From JB111 sp049856175 (GTDB taxonomy: Bacteria > Actinomycetota > Actinomycetes > Actinomycetales > Actinomycetaceae): a stretch of 64,000 nt of DNA. The notes under the pieces were generated by a model that saw only the letters and a program-made list of their open reading frames with translations, had not been told where the DNA came from and searched no databases. Positions within the stretch are counted from its first letter, which is position 1. Each line of letters opens with the position of its first letter. Shown here in pieces: positions 7,064-15,347 of this stretch. Made by a program: the position numbers and the translations under genes. The stretch covers positions 186,001 through 250,000 of the forward strand of contig NZ_JBNDNA010000001.1 of NCBI RefSeq assembly GCF_049856175.1, given 5' to 3'.

Positions 7064-7741
7064 ATGAGCGACTCGCCACCCACCCTCGCCACCGATCGGC
7101 TCGTGCTGCGGGCGTGGGAGGCCGCGGACGCGGACGACGTGCTGGCCCTCTACTCGCGCCCGGAGACCGTCCGGTGGTCCGGCGGGCCGGGGACCGAGCT
7201 CGCCACGCGTGCCGACGCGCTCGAGCGCCTGGCGCGCTGGGAGGTGCGAGCCGCGCGCGGGGGACCGCGCGGGATCTGGCTCGTCACCGACCCGGCCGCC
7301 CCCACCGACCCGGCCGCCCCCACCGACCCGGCAGGGCGCTCCGACCCGGCGGTGCGGGCCGGCGGCACCGACTCCTCGGGCGCGGGTGAGGAGTCACGCC
7401 CCGTGGTCGTCGGTGACGTCCTGCTCGTCGACCTGCCCGCCAGCTCGCCGGACGGGTCCCGGCCTCCCTCGGGGGATCTCGAGATCGGCTGGCACCTGCA
7501 CCCGGACCGGTGGGGGCGCGGCTATGCGACCGAGGCCGCCCGGGCGGTGCTCGCCCACGCCTGGTCCCACGGGGTCGAGAGGGTGCTCGCGGTGACCCAC
7601 CCCGACAACGTGGCCTCGCAGGCCGTGGCACGGCGGATCGGCATGCGGCACGCGGGCCGGACGACGGCCTACTACGACACGGAGTGCGAGCTGTTCGTCG
7701 TCGAGGCCCCGGCTGCACGGAGATCGGTCCCGTCGGTCTGA
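7064..7741 (+). CDS. GNAT-family N-acetyltransferase with a low-complexity insertion
   Basis: A 225-residue RimJ/RimL-like GNAT protein. It opens TLATDRLVLRAWEAADADDVLALYSRPE. The acetyl-CoA site is GWHLHPDRWGRGYATEAARAVLAHAW (R/Q-x-x-G-x-A type, here W-G-R-G-Y-A), and VTHPDNVASQAVARRIGMRHAG is the usual late signature. Between them sits an insertion of about 45 residues rich in Pro/Thr/Asp/Ala, encoded by an 18-bp tandem repeat, which normal family members lack. Such enzymes acetylate N termini or small amines. The target is unknown. It is divergent from the phosphatidyltransferase gene. Confidence 0.85.
   Translation: MSDSPPTLATDRLVLRAWEAADADDVLALYSRPETVRWSGGPGTELATRADALERLARWEVRAARGGPRGIWLVTDPAAPTDPAAPTDPAGRSDPAVRAGGTDSSGAGEESRPVVVGDVLLVDLPASSPDGSRPPSGDLEIGWHLHPDRWGRGYATEAARAVLAHAWSHGVERVLAVTHPDNVASQAVARRIGMRHAGRTTAYYDTECELFVVEAPAARRSVPSV
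7290..7335 (+). repeat. 18-bp tandem repeat inside the GNAT gene
   Basis: The unit ACCGACCCGGCCGCCCCC is present about two and a half times, giving the peptide repeat TDPAAP-TDPAAP-TDPAG. The 18-base period keeps the frame, so the copy number can vary without breaking the protein. Confidence 0.8.
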
Positions 7742-7799
7742 CCCGGCGGCTCGTTCGTCTGACGCGGCGGCCTGACCCGGCGGCGCGCCCCGGCCCGCG

Positions 7800-9335
7800 C
7801 TACCTCGCCCCGCGCTGTCTCGGCCCGGACGCCGCGCCGGCGCCCCGGCCGAGCAGGCCGCGCCCCGCGCTGTCCGGGCCGACGAGCAGGAAGGCGGCGA
7901 CCATCCCGACCACGGACACGGCGGCGGGCAGCAGCATCGCCTCCCCCAGGGCGCGGGTGTACGCGTCGGCGGAGGCGCCGGTGAGGGTGCCGTCGGTCGT
8001 CCGGTCGAGCCCGCCCGGCAGGTGGACCGAGACCCGCCAGTCCATGGCCCAGGCGATCCCCGCGCTGCCGAGCACGGAGCCGACCTGACGCATCGTGTTG
8101 TAGACGCCGGAGCCCGCCCCCGCCCGCTGGAGCGGGAGCCGGCGCGTCGCCGACGTCGACATCGGCCCCCACACGTGGACCGACCCCAGTCCGTACAGGA
8201 ACGACGGGACCACCAGGAGCCAGACCGGCGTCGTCGGACCCATGACGAACCAGAACGCCACGAGCGAGCAGGCGACGAGGACGAAGCCCGGACCGGCCAG
8301 CAGCCGGTTCTGCACGAGGTTGATGCGCCGGCCCACCCACCGGGCGAGCAGGATCGACACCAGTGCCTGGGGGACGAGCAGCAGGGCGGACTCCGTCGGG
8401 GACCAGCCGCGCACCGTCTGCGCGTAGATGACGAGCGGGAACATCGCCGAGGACATCGAGAACCCGATGGCCGAGACCCCGATCGACGACGCCGTGAAGT
8501 TCCGGTCCCGGAACAGCCCCAGCGGGACGAGCGGTGCGGAGGCGCCCCATGCCTGCCACGCGACGAACGCGAGGAGGACCGCGACGCCGACGCCGAGCAG
8601 CAGCGGGATCGACACCCACCCCCACACCTGCCCCCACCCGAAGCGCTCGCCCTCCTGGATGGCGAACACCGCGCAGAACGTCCCGAGCGCCGACAGGGCG
8701 ACGCCGATCGGGTCGAACGTGCGGGCGTGCGGTCGCAGCCGGGGCACGAGCCGAGCGGCGAGAACGAGCCCGACGAGGCCGACCGGTACGTTGATGAGGA
8801 AGATCCATCGCCAGCCGGCCGTGTCGAGCAGGACCCCGCCGAGCACCGGCCCCACGAGCATGGCCACGCCCGCCGTCGCGCCCCACAGCGACATCGCGAC
8901 GCCGCGGACCTCGGGCGCGAACGTGCGGGTGACGACGGTCATCGTCTGCGGCGTCATCAGGGCCGCGCCGAGCCCCTGCGCGACCCGCGCCGCCACGAGC
9001 ATCTCGACCGTGCCGGCCAGCGCGCACCACAGCGAGGCGCCGGTGAAGACCGCGAGCCCGGTCATGTAGACGTTCTTGGGCCCGACCAGGTCGCCGAGCC
9101 GCCCGGTGACCAGCAGCGGGACCGCGTAGGCGAGCAGGTAGGCGCTCGTCACCCACATGACGGTGGTGACGTCGGAGTCGAACGCCTCCACGAGCGCGGG
9201 CGTCGCCACGGACACGATCGTCGTGTCGACGAGGATCATGAAGAACCCGAGCACGAGGGCCCACAGGGCCTTCCAGGGCGGATCGTCGGGGAGGTCGGAC
9301 ACGGCGCCGTCGCGCGTCCCGGTCGGTCGGGTCAC
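7800..9335 (-). CDS. MFS transporter, DHA2 (drug:H+ antiporter, 14-helix) family
   Basis: A 511-residue multi-helix transporter. The N terminus reads WKALWALVLGFFMILVDTTIVSVATPALVEAF, the classic DHA2 motif with the D-T-T-I-V in helix 1. Next come the motif-A region TGRLGDLVGPKNVYMTGLAVF and the motif-C helix GATAGVAMLVGPVLGGVL with WRWIFLINVPVG. About 14 hydrophobic segments can be counted. It should export lipophilic compounds or drugs using the proton gradient. The start is a GTG preceded closely by TACGCT, so the transcript may be nearly leaderless. No adjacent TetR or MarR regulator is seen. The gene diverges from the pirin operon. Confidence 0.9.
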   Translation of the reverse strand: MTRPTGTRDGAVSDLPDDPPWKALWALVLGFFMILVDTTIVSVATPALVEAFDSDVTTVMWVTSAYLLAYAVPLLVTGRLGDLVGPKNVYMTGLAVFTGASLWCALAGTVEMLVAARVAQGLGAALMTPQTMTVVTRTFAPEVRGVAMSLWGATAGVAMLVGPVLGGVLLDTAGWRWIFLINVPVGLVGLVLAARLVPRLRPHARTFDPIGVALSALGTFCAVFAIQEGERFGWGQVWGWVSIPLLLGVGVAVLLAFVAWQAWGASAPLVPLGLFRDRNFTASSIGVSAIGFSMSSAMFPLVIYAQTVRGWSPTESALLLVPQALVSILLARWVGRRINLVQNRLLAGPGFVLVACSLVAFWFVMGPTTPVWLLVVPSFLYGLGSVHVWGPMSTSATRRLPLQRAGAGSGVYNTMRQVGSVLGSAGIAWAMDWRVSVHLPGGLDRTTDGTLTGASADAYTRALGEAMLLPAAVSVVGMVAAFLLVGPDSAGRGLLGRGAGAASGPRQRGAR

Positions 9336-9455
9336 CGGCCGAGCGTAGGCCGGGTGCCGACCGGGACGGTTGCCGGGCCATCGCCCGGCGTCCACGATGG
9401 TCACCACGACAGACACCGCGGCGACCCGCCGTCGCGGCGGGACGGGAGGCGCGCC

Positions 9456-10505
9456 GTGAGCAACCTGGAGACCCGACCGGCGGAGATGGTGCTGTCCTGC
9501 CCGGACGAGGACGGGCCGGGCATCGAGGTCGTCACCTCGCGCGTGGTCCCGCTCGGCGGGCCGCGCGCGATGCCCGTCCGGCGCACGCTGCCCAGCCGGG
9601 AGCGCAGCTTCGTCGGCGCCTGGTGCTTCGCCGACCACTACGGCCCCGACGACGTGGCCGCCACCGGCGGCATGGACGTCGCCCCCCACCCGCACACCGG
9701 CCTGCAGACCGTGTCGTGGTTGTTCACCGGGGAGGTCGAGCACCGCGACTCGGCCGGCGTCCACGCCATGGTGCGGCCCGGCGAGCTCAACCTCATGTCC
9801 TCCGGCGTGGGGATCTGCCACTCCGAGGTGTCGACCCCGCAGACCACGGTCCTGCACGGCGTGCAGCTGTGGCTCGTCCTGCCGCGCGAGGCGCGGGGCG
9901 GGCCGCGCGGCTTCCAGCACCACGCCCCGGCGCCCGTGGAGCTGCCCGGCGGCGCGGGGACGGCGTCCGTGTTCATCGGCGAGCTGCTGGGCGAGACCTC
10001 GCCGGTCGGCACCGCCACCCCGCTGCTCGGCGCCGAGATCACGCTCGAGCCGGGCGGCGTCGTCGATCTCCCGGTCCGGCCGGACTTCGAGCACGGGGTC
10101 CTGCTGGACACCGGCACGGTCGAGGTCGACGACGTGGCGATCGACCGGGCGGAGCTGGCCTTCCGGGCGCCGTGCGGCGAGACGCTGCGGATCGCGAGCA
10201 CGGGGGAGGGCCCGGCGCGCGTCATCCTCCTGGGCGGCGAGCCGTTCCGCGAGGAGATCGTCATGTGGTGGAACTTCATCGGGTCCGACCACGAGGAGGT
10301 CGTCGCGGCCCGCGACGCCTGGAACGCCGGCGGCGACCCCGCGGGCGCGTACGCCGGGAGCGAGCGCTTCGGCCGCGTCGAGGGGTACGTGGGCGAACGC
10401 GCCTGGCTGCCGGCGCCCGACCTCCCGCACGTCCGGCTCCGGCCGCGGCGGAACCCGAACGCCGTGACGGACGTCGTCGCGACGTACGAGGGCGAGGAGC
10501 GATGA
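9456..10505 (+). CDS. Pirin family protein
   Basis: A 349-residue bicupin of the pirin family. The four metal ligands of the N-terminal cupin are visible: the HPH in VAPHPHTGLQTVSWLFTGEV and the H-S-E in GVGICHSEVST. The C-terminal pirin domain follows (GAEITLEPGG, EHGVLLDTG), ending with ARVILLGGEPFREEIVMWWNFIG, a typical tail. Bacterial pirins are iron-containing proteins, some with quercetinase activity, and their roles are mostly undefined. The GTG at 9456 has a GGGAGG upstream. It overlaps the next gene by four bases (ATGA) and heads a three-gene unit. Confidence 0.9.
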   Translation: MSNLETRPAEMVLSCPDEDGPGIEVVTSRVVPLGGPRAMPVRRTLPSRERSFVGAWCFADHYGPDDVAATGGMDVAPHPHTGLQTVSWLFTGEVEHRDSAGVHAMVRPGELNLMSSGVGICHSEVSTPQTTVLHGVQLWLVLPREARGGPRGFQHHAPAPVELPGGAGTASVFIGELLGETSPVGTATPLLGAEITLEPGGVVDLPVRPDFEHGVLLDTGTVEVDDVAIDRAELAFRAPCGETLRIASTGEGPARVILLGGEPFREEIVMWWNFIGSDHEEVVAARDAWNAGGDPAGAYAGSERFGRVEGYVGERAWLPAPDLPHVRLRPRRNPNAVTDVVATYEGEER

Positions 10506-11047
10506 CCGTGCCCGAGATCCCGGCGGCCGTCGACATCACGGAGGCGCACCGCCCGGCGTACCGCGCCGCCAACGGGCTGGCGACGGCCGCCCGGGAGGCG
10601 GCGGAGGCGGCCGGGATCGGCTCCGACGTCGTCGAGCTGGTCGACGTCCGGGTCTCGCAGATCAACGGGTGCGCGCGCTGCCTGAGCGTGCATGTCCCCA
10701 GGGCGAGGCGGGCAGGCGTGACTCAGCACCGCCTCGACCTGCTGACCACCTGGCGGGAGGCCTCGGTCTTCACGCGCGTCGAGCGGGCCGCGCTCGAGAT
10801 CGCCGAGCTGACGACCGCCCTCCCGCACGGCGCGGCGCTCGCGGCGACCGGGGGCGCCGGCCGTCGCGGGGGCCTCACCGAGGAGCAGGTCGCGGCGATC
10901 GTCTGGGTGGCGATCACGATCGGGGCGTTCAACCGGATCTCCGTCATGTCCGGCCACGACGCGCTGCCACCGCGTGACGAGGCGGCCGCCGGACCGGCGA
11001 GGAACGGCGGGACCGACCGCAGGACCGACGAGAGGAGCGAGCGATGA
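10502..11047 (+). CDS. Carboxymuconolactone decarboxylase family protein (AhpD-like)
   Basis: A 181-residue all-helical protein. The peroxidase-like signature C-x-x-C-x-x-x-H is present in QINGCARCLSVHVPRARRAGV, and AIVWVAITIGAFNRISVMS is the usual C-terminal helix. These features place it with AhpD-like alkylhydroperoxidases rather than with the ring-decarboxylating PcaC enzymes, which lack the CxxC. The last 35 residues are a charged low-complexity tail. It overlaps the pirin gene upstream and the GNAT gene downstream by four bases each, so the three are translationally coupled. Pirin plus AhpD suggests an oxidative-stress unit (inference). Confidence 0.88.
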   Translation: MTVPEIPAAVDITEAHRPAYRAANGLATAAREAAEAAGIGSDVVELVDVRVSQINGCARCLSVHVPRARRAGVTQHRLDLLTTWREASVFTRVERAALEIAELTTALPHGAALAATGGAGRRGGLTEEQVAAIVWVAITIGAFNRISVMSGHDALPPRDEAAAGPARNGGTDRRTDERSER

Positions 11048-11382
11048 GCGACGAGGTGCTGGTGGACGGGCAGGTGCCCACGATCCGCAACGACGCCGAC
11101 AACCACAGGTACGTCATCGAGGTCGACGGCGACGTGCTGGGCCGGATCGACTACCGGGTGCGCGGCACGGACGTCGCGCTCACGCACACCGAGGTCGACC
11201 AGGCCCGGTCGGTCCCGGGTCTCGCGCGCAGGCTCGTCGACGAGGTGCTCGCCGACCTGCGATCCCGCGGCGCCGGCGTGCTGCCGTACTGCCCGTACGT
11301 GAAGAAGCTGATCGACGAGAACCGCGCCGAGTACATCGACCTCGTGCCCGAGGACCGGCGCGGGGAGTTCGACCTCGGGTAG
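11044..11382 (+). CDS. Small GNAT-type N-acetyltransferase (YjdJ/NATD1-like), copy 1
   Basis: A 112-residue minimal GNAT protein. It has HRYVIEVDGDVLGRIDYRV, then TEVDQARSVPGLARRLVDEVLADLRSRG and VLPYCPYVKKLIDEN, matching the small acetyltransferase family with the T-E/H-V...G-x-G/A-x-x-L-V and the P-x-C-P-F/Y-x-x-x-Y/F-I motifs. Substrate unknown. It is the last gene of the pirin/AhpD unit (ATGA overlap). A diverged paralogue follows 90 bases downstream. Confidence 0.85.
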   Translation: MSDEVLVDGQVPTIRNDADNHRYVIEVDGDVLGRIDYRVRGTDVALTHTEVDQARSVPGLARRLVDEVLADLRSRGAGVLPYCPYVKKLIDENRAEYIDLVPEDRRGEFDLG

Positions 11383-11472
11383 CCGCGGGCGGACCGCCCC
11401 GGCGCCGTGGGGGCCGTCGCGGTGGGGTGTGATGTCCGCTACGGTCGAGGTGGGCGAGGGAAGGGGTCAGCG

Positions 11473-11832
11473 ATGACGAACCACGTGCTGGTGGCCGGCC
11501 AGGTGCCGACCGTGCGGGACGACCCGGACCACGGCAGGTACGTGGTCGAGGTCAGCCACGTGCGGATCGGCCGGATCGACTACCACCTCCACGGCCGCAT
11601 GATGGCGATGGTCCGCACCGAGGTGCACCCGGACCGCGAGACCCCGGGCCTGACGGAGCTGCTCGTCGACGGGGCGCTGGACGACGTCCGTGCGCGCGAT
11701 CTGCGTGTGCTCCCGTACTGCCCGGTCGTCCGCGGGATCATCGACGCCGAGCGGGAGCGCCGTCTCGACCTCGTCCCCCGGGCGATCCGGGGCGAGTTCT
11801 TCGACGTCGAGGACGAGGCACGTCTCGCCTGA
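11473..11832 (+). CDS. Small GNAT-type N-acetyltransferase (YjdJ/NATD1-like), copy 2
   Basis: A 119-residue paralogue of the gene just upstream. It shares VLV-x-GQVPT, the GRIDY strand, TEVHPDRETPGLTELLVDGAL and the VLPYCPVVRGIID motif. The glycine-rich CoA loop is more degenerate here (PGLTELLVDG). It has its own start region, with TCCGCTACGGTCG some 40 bases upstream as a possible weak promoter. The pair probably arose by tandem duplication; the changed pocket residues suggest the two no longer use the same substrate (inference). Confidence 0.82.
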   Translation: MTNHVLVAGQVPTVRDDPDHGRYVVEVSHVRIGRIDYHLHGRMMAMVRTEVHPDRETPGLTELLVDGALDDVRARDLRVLPYCPVVRGIIDAERERRLDLVPRAIRGEFFDVEDEARLA

Positions 11833-11869
11833 GAGCCGTGACCCGGTCCGCCGGACGGGATCGGGGCGG

Positions 11870-12664
11870 TCACGACCCGGTGGGCCGGTGCGCGACGACG
11901 AAGGCCCGACGAAAAGGCATGACCACGCCGATGTCGGTGGGCGGGTAGGCCTGGCGCAGGCGCTCGCGGTACTCACCCACGAACCTGTCGCGCAGCGGCT
12001 GAGGGAGCGCCTGCAGCGTGGGTCGCGCCCCGGTCCCGCTCGCCCAGGTCAGCACCGGGTCCTCGCCGGTGAGCACGTGCAGGTAGGTGGTCGACCACGC
12101 GTCGACGACGCAACCCAGGTCCGTCAGTGCCCGCAGGTACTCGACCGGCTCGCGGGACGCAGGGCCGGCTATGCCGGCCGTGTGCTCCGCGTAGGGCACC
12201 CGTGCGGCCAGCTCGCGCCTGATCGTGTGCATCGCGGTGTCGAGGTTGGCGGGCACCTGGAAGGCCAGGCACCCGCCGGGCCGGACGGCCGCGACCAGGC
12301 TCGGCAGCAGGTCGAGGTGGTCCGGGACCCACTGGAGGGTGGCGTTGGAGACGAGGACGTCGACCGGGTCGGCGGTCGCGAGCCAGTCGCGCAGGTCGGC
12401 CTGCTCGAAGCGCAGCGCGGGGCCCGCGTGGCGCGCGGCCGTGACGAGCATGGCCGCGCTCGAGTCCACCCCCACCACCTGTGCGGACGGCCATCGACGT
12501 GTGAGCCCGTGCGTCAGCTCGCCGGGGCCGCACCCCAGGTCGACGACGGAGCGCACCTCGGCGTCCGGGCCGGCCGTGCGCACGCGCGCGAGGAGGTCGA
12601 CGAACGGCCGGGACCGTTCGTCGGCGTAGACGTCGTAGAGCTCGGGGTCCCAGGTGTGCGTCAT
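11870..12664 (-). CDS. tam: Class I SAM methyltransferase, trans-aconitate 2-methyltransferase-like
   Basis: A 264-residue methyltransferase. Motif I is SVVDLGCGPGELTHGL, followed by VVGVDSSAAMLVTA and the acidic loop LRFEQADLRDWL. VDVLVSNATLQWVPDHL and VRPGGCLAFQVPANLD are strong Tam signatures. The enzyme would methylate trans-aconitate, a by-product that inhibits aconitase. I chose the ATG at 12664, preceded by GGAGG, over the longer frame. It is on the same strand as the ectoine operon but lies beyond its terminator, so it is probably separate. Confidence 0.85.
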   Translation of the reverse strand: MTHTWDPELYDVYADERSRPFVDLLARVRTAGPDAEVRSVVDLGCGPGELTHGLTRRWPSAQVVGVDSSAAMLVTAARHAGPALRFEQADLRDWLATADPVDVLVSNATLQWVPDHLDLLPSLVAAVRPGGCLAFQVPANLDTAMHTIRRELAARVPYAEHTAGIAGPASREPVEYLRALTDLGCVVDAWSTTYLHVLTGEDPVLTWASGTGARPTLQALPQPLRDRFVGEYRERLRQAYPPTDIGVVMPFRRAFVVAHRPTGS

Positions 12665-12773
12665 CGGTGCCTCCGGTCGGTGGACCGTCAGCACACCACC
12701 ACAACTATCTCGACGTCAAGATAAATCGCGCGGTGGGTGGGCGCGCGGCGTGCTGGCGCGCGGGGGCGGACAC

Positions 12774-12813
12774 GCCGACGCCGGCCCCACCGTGCGGTGG
12801 GACCGGCGTCGGC
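12774..12813 (-). terminator. Terminator of the ectABC operon
   Basis: Arms at 12774-12792 and 12795-12813 form a 19-bp stem with one mismatch and a minimal loop at the centre (CCG-TG-CGG). It starts about 20 bases past the ectC stop in the direction of transcription, which is leftwards. It is one of the strongest hairpins in the window. Confidence 0.75.
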
Positions 12814-12834
12814 GCTGCTACGGGTGCGGCTCGG

Positions 12835-13230
12835 TCAGCCGGCGTCCTCGACGATCAGGGGGTAGACGCCGTGCTCGTCGTGGACCTCGCGTCCGGTGAC
12901 CGGCGGGTTGAACACGCACACGGTCTTCATCTCCGTGCGCGGGCGCACGATGTGCTTGTCGTGGTCGTTGAGCAGGTAGAGCGAGCCCGGTGCGAGCTGG
13001 TGGACCTCACCCGTGGCGAGGTCCTCGATCTCGCCCTCGCCGGAGGTGATGAACACGGCCTCGATGTGGTTCGCGTACCAGAACTCGTTGACGGTCCCCG
13101 CGTACAGCGTGGTCTCGTGCACCGAGAAGCCGACCCCCTCCTTGGCGAGGATGATGCGCTTGCTGCGCCAGTTCGGCGTCTTGATGTCGGCGTCGGTGTC
13201 GGTGATCTGGTCGAGCGTGCGGACGAGCAT
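12835..13230 (-). CDS. ectC: L-ectoine synthase
   Basis: A 131-residue cupin that cyclises N-gamma-acetyl-2,4-diaminobutyrate to ectoine, the last step of the pathway. The start MLVRTLDQITDTDADIKTPNW and the cupin strands VFITSGEGEIEDLATGEVHQL and LYLLNDHDKHIVRPRTEMKTVCVFNPPVTGREVHDE are characteristic, and the length is normal. It is the third gene of ectABC, 54 bases after ectB, followed by a strong terminator. No ectoine hydroxylase (ectD) gene is attached. Confidence 0.97.
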   Translation of the reverse strand: MLVRTLDQITDTDADIKTPNWRSKRIILAKEGVGFSVHETTLYAGTVNEFWYANHIEAVFITSGEGEIEDLATGEVHQLAPGSLYLLNDHDKHIVRPRTEMKTVCVFNPPVTGREVHDEHGVYPLIVEDAG

Positions 13231-13284
13231 GGGGACCTCCCGTGAGCAGATGTCAGATGGACGGTGGCGCGCCGGGCGCCGCGA

Positions 13285-14553
13285 TCAGGCGGAGAGGACG
13301 GAGTCCACGGCCGACTCGATGATGTCGAGGCCGCGGGCGAGCTCGTCCTCGGTGATCGTCAGGGCGGGCAGGAACTTCATGACCTCGCTGAGCGGGCCCG
13401 AGGTCTCGACGAGCAGGCCGCGCTCGAACGCCAGGGTGCACGCCTCGCCGGCCTTGTCGGCGTCGGCGAACTGCAGGCCGCGCGCCAGGCCGCGGCCCTT
13501 CGGCGTGAGGCCGTGGGCCTCGTGCTTGGCGGCGATCTGGTTGAGGCGGCTCTCCATGTACATGCCCTTGGCCGTCGTGGCCTTCTCGAGGGTGTCGTCG
13601 CTCCAGTACTCCTCGATGGCCTTGGTGGCGGTGGCGAAGGCCGGGCCGATGCCGCGGAAGGTGCCGTTGTGCTCGCCGGGCTCCCAGATGTCGAGCTCGG
13701 GACGGATGAGCGTGAGCGCCATCGGCAGGCCGTAGCCGCTGATCGACTTCGACAGGGTGATGATGTCCGGGACGATCCCGGCCTCCTCGAAGCTGAAGAA
13801 GCCGCCGGTGCGACCGCAGCCCATCTGGATGTCGTCGAGGATGAGCAGGATGCCGTGCTCCTTGCACAGGTCGGCGAGCTTGCGGAGCCACTCGGCGCGC
13901 GCGGCGTTCATGCCGCCCTCGCCCTGGACGCTCTCGACGATGACGGCGGCCGGCTCGTTGAGCCCGCTGCCGAGGTCCTGGAGCAGGCGCTCGAAGTAGA
14001 GGAAGTCGGGGTACTCGTCGTCGAAGTAGTCGTCGTACGGCATCGGGGTGGCGTGGACGAGGGGGATACCCGCGCCGCCGCGCTTCATCGAGTTGCCGGT
14101 GACCGACAGGGCGCCGAGCGTCATGCCGTGGAAGCCGTTGGTGAAGTTGACGACCGACTCCCGTCCGGTGACCTTGCGGGCGAGCTTGAGCGCCGCCTCG
14201 ACCGCGTTGGCCCCGCCCGGGCCGGGGAAGACGAGCCGGTGGTCCAGGCCGCGCGGCTCGAGGATCTTGTCGTGGAACGTCTGCAGGAAGTCGTTGCGCA
14301 CGTCGGTGAACATGTCCAGACCGTGGACGACCTTGTCCGCGGTGAGGTGGTCGATGAGCACCTGCTTGAGCGCGGGGTTGTTGTGCCCGTAGTTGAGGGC
14401 GCCGGCGCCGGCGAAGAAGTCGAGGTACTCGCGGCCCGTGTCGTCGGTCATCGTGCTGCCGGTCGCCGTCGTGAACGTCGTCGGCCAGCTGCGGGAGTAG
14501 CTGCGGACCTCGGACTCGAGCTCGGTGGTGGGGGGCGTCATGGTCGTCATCAT
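13285..14553 (-). CDS. ectB: Diaminobutyrate-2-oxoglutarate aminotransferase
   Basis: A 422-residue class III PLP aminotransferase making L-2,4-diaminobutyrate from aspartate semialdehyde and glutamate. The features seen are EYLDFFAGAGALNYGHNNP, GFHGMTLGALSVTGN, the PLP aspartate in ILLILDDIQMGCGRTG, and the Schiff-base lysine in IITLSKSISGYGLPMALTL. Length matches EctB. The first codons offer several possible ATGs (MMTTMTPP); the exact one is uncertain. It lies between ectA (140-base gap) and ectC (54-base gap). Confidence 0.97.
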   Translation of the reverse strand: MMTTMTPPTTELESEVRSYSRSWPTTFTTATGSTMTDDTGREYLDFFAGAGALNYGHNNPALKQVLIDHLTADKVVHGLDMFTDVRNDFLQTFHDKILEPRGLDHRLVFPGPGGANAVEAALKLARKVTGRESVVNFTNGFHGMTLGALSVTGNSMKRGGAGIPLVHATPMPYDDYFDDEYPDFLYFERLLQDLGSGLNEPAAVIVESVQGEGGMNAARAEWLRKLADLCKEHGILLILDDIQMGCGRTGGFFSFEEAGIVPDIITLSKSISGYGLPMALTLIRPELDIWEPGEHNGTFRGIGPAFATATKAIEEYWSDDTLEKATTAKGMYMESRLNQIAAKHEAHGLTPKGRGLARGLQFADADKAGEACTLAFERGLLVETSGPLSEVMKFLPALTITEDELARGLDIIESAVDSVLSA

Positions 14554-14693
14554 CGCTCCTGTGTCGGTGTCGAGTACATCTGGTGGGCGTGCAGGCGGTG
14601 CGGTCGTGCTCGCGCGTCGGACGCGCTCGGACGCGGGGTGCCGGTGGTCGTCGACGCGTGCGCGGCGGCCCTCGGCGGGGGAGTGGGGAGGGA

Positions 14694-15221
14694 TCAGCTC
14701 TCGGCGGGGTGCAGCGGGGTGATCACGTGGAGCACCTCGGCGTCGTGCCCGTCGGGGAAGTCGCCGGCCTCGAAGCCCGGCTCGGTGGCCAGGCCCGCGC
14801 CGTGCCGCTCCGCGAAGGAGGCGAACAGGCGCCGGGAGGCGGCGTTGTCCTCGGTGATGGTGGTCTCGAGGGTCGTGACCCCGGGGTTCCCGGCGAGCAG
14901 GTCGTCGAGGAGCCTCGCGGCGACGCCCTGCCCGCGCAGACGCTCGTCCACGGCGACCTGCCAGACGAAGAGCCGCTCCGGCGCGTCCGGACGGAGGTAG
15001 CCGGACACGAATCCGGCCACGTCACCACCGGTGACGGCCACGCGGGTGGTCGCAGCGAAGTCGCGCGCCCAGAGCAGGTACGCGTAGGAGGTGTTGAGCT
15101 CGAGGGCGCCGGAGTCGCGCGCCACGCGCCACATGCCTGCGCCGTGCGCGCGGGCCGGGCGGAGAATCTCGACGGGCCCCGTCGAGGGTGGGATGTCGAT
15201 CGTCGATGTCGATGGCCTCAT
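14694..15221 (-). CDS. ectA: Diaminobutyrate N-gamma-acetyltransferase
   Basis: A 175-residue GNAT enzyme acetylating 2,4-diaminobutyrate. It has the EctA opening (EILRPARAHGAGMWRVARDSGALELN), the segment SYAYLLWARDFAATTRVA, the CoA loop VAVDERLRGQGVAARLLDDLL and TLETTITEDNAASRRLFASFAERHGA. The ATG at 15221 follows GGAGGT at ideal spacing. It is the first gene of the osmolyte operon and diverges from the DUF2975 gene across 126 bases. Expression is probably osmotically controlled; no clear promoter boxes for this direction were found. Confidence 0.96.
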   Translation of the reverse strand: MRPSTSTIDIPPSTGPVEILRPARAHGAGMWRVARDSGALELNTSYAYLLWARDFAATTRVAVTGGDVAGFVSGYLRPDAPERLFVWQVAVDERLRGQGVAARLLDDLLAGNPGVTTLETTITEDNAASRRLFASFAERHGAGLATEPGFEAGDFPDGHDAEVLHVITPLHPAES

Positions 15222-15312
15222 AAGGGACCTCCACGATATCGATCCTGATGACGTTATGCCGTGCTGTGGTGAGAGGTGCCCCACGTTCGATCGGATCCGC
15301 GCCCCAGAAATA

Positions 15313-15341
15313 TTGCTTATCGATAGATCGCGATCGATACT
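15313..15341 (+). promoter_or_regulatory. Leaderless promoter with an overlapping palindrome
   Basis: TTGCTT (15313-15318) and GATACT (15336-15341) are 17 bases apart, and the ATG at 15348 lies where transcription should begin, predicting a leaderless mRNA. An inverted repeat TATCGAT-N8-ATCGATA (15318-15324 and 15333-15339) fills the spacer and -10 region. It is a good operator candidate for the HTH protein encoded as the second gene of this unit. Confidence 0.6.
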
Positions 15342-15347
15342 CGGTGC

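Noticed and set aside
10502..11047. Carboxymuconolactone decarboxylase gene as the missing pcaC
   Set aside because: It has the AhpD-like C-x-x-C-x-x-x-H motif, lies over 20 kb from the pca genes and is coupled to pirin, so it is a peroxidase-type relative.
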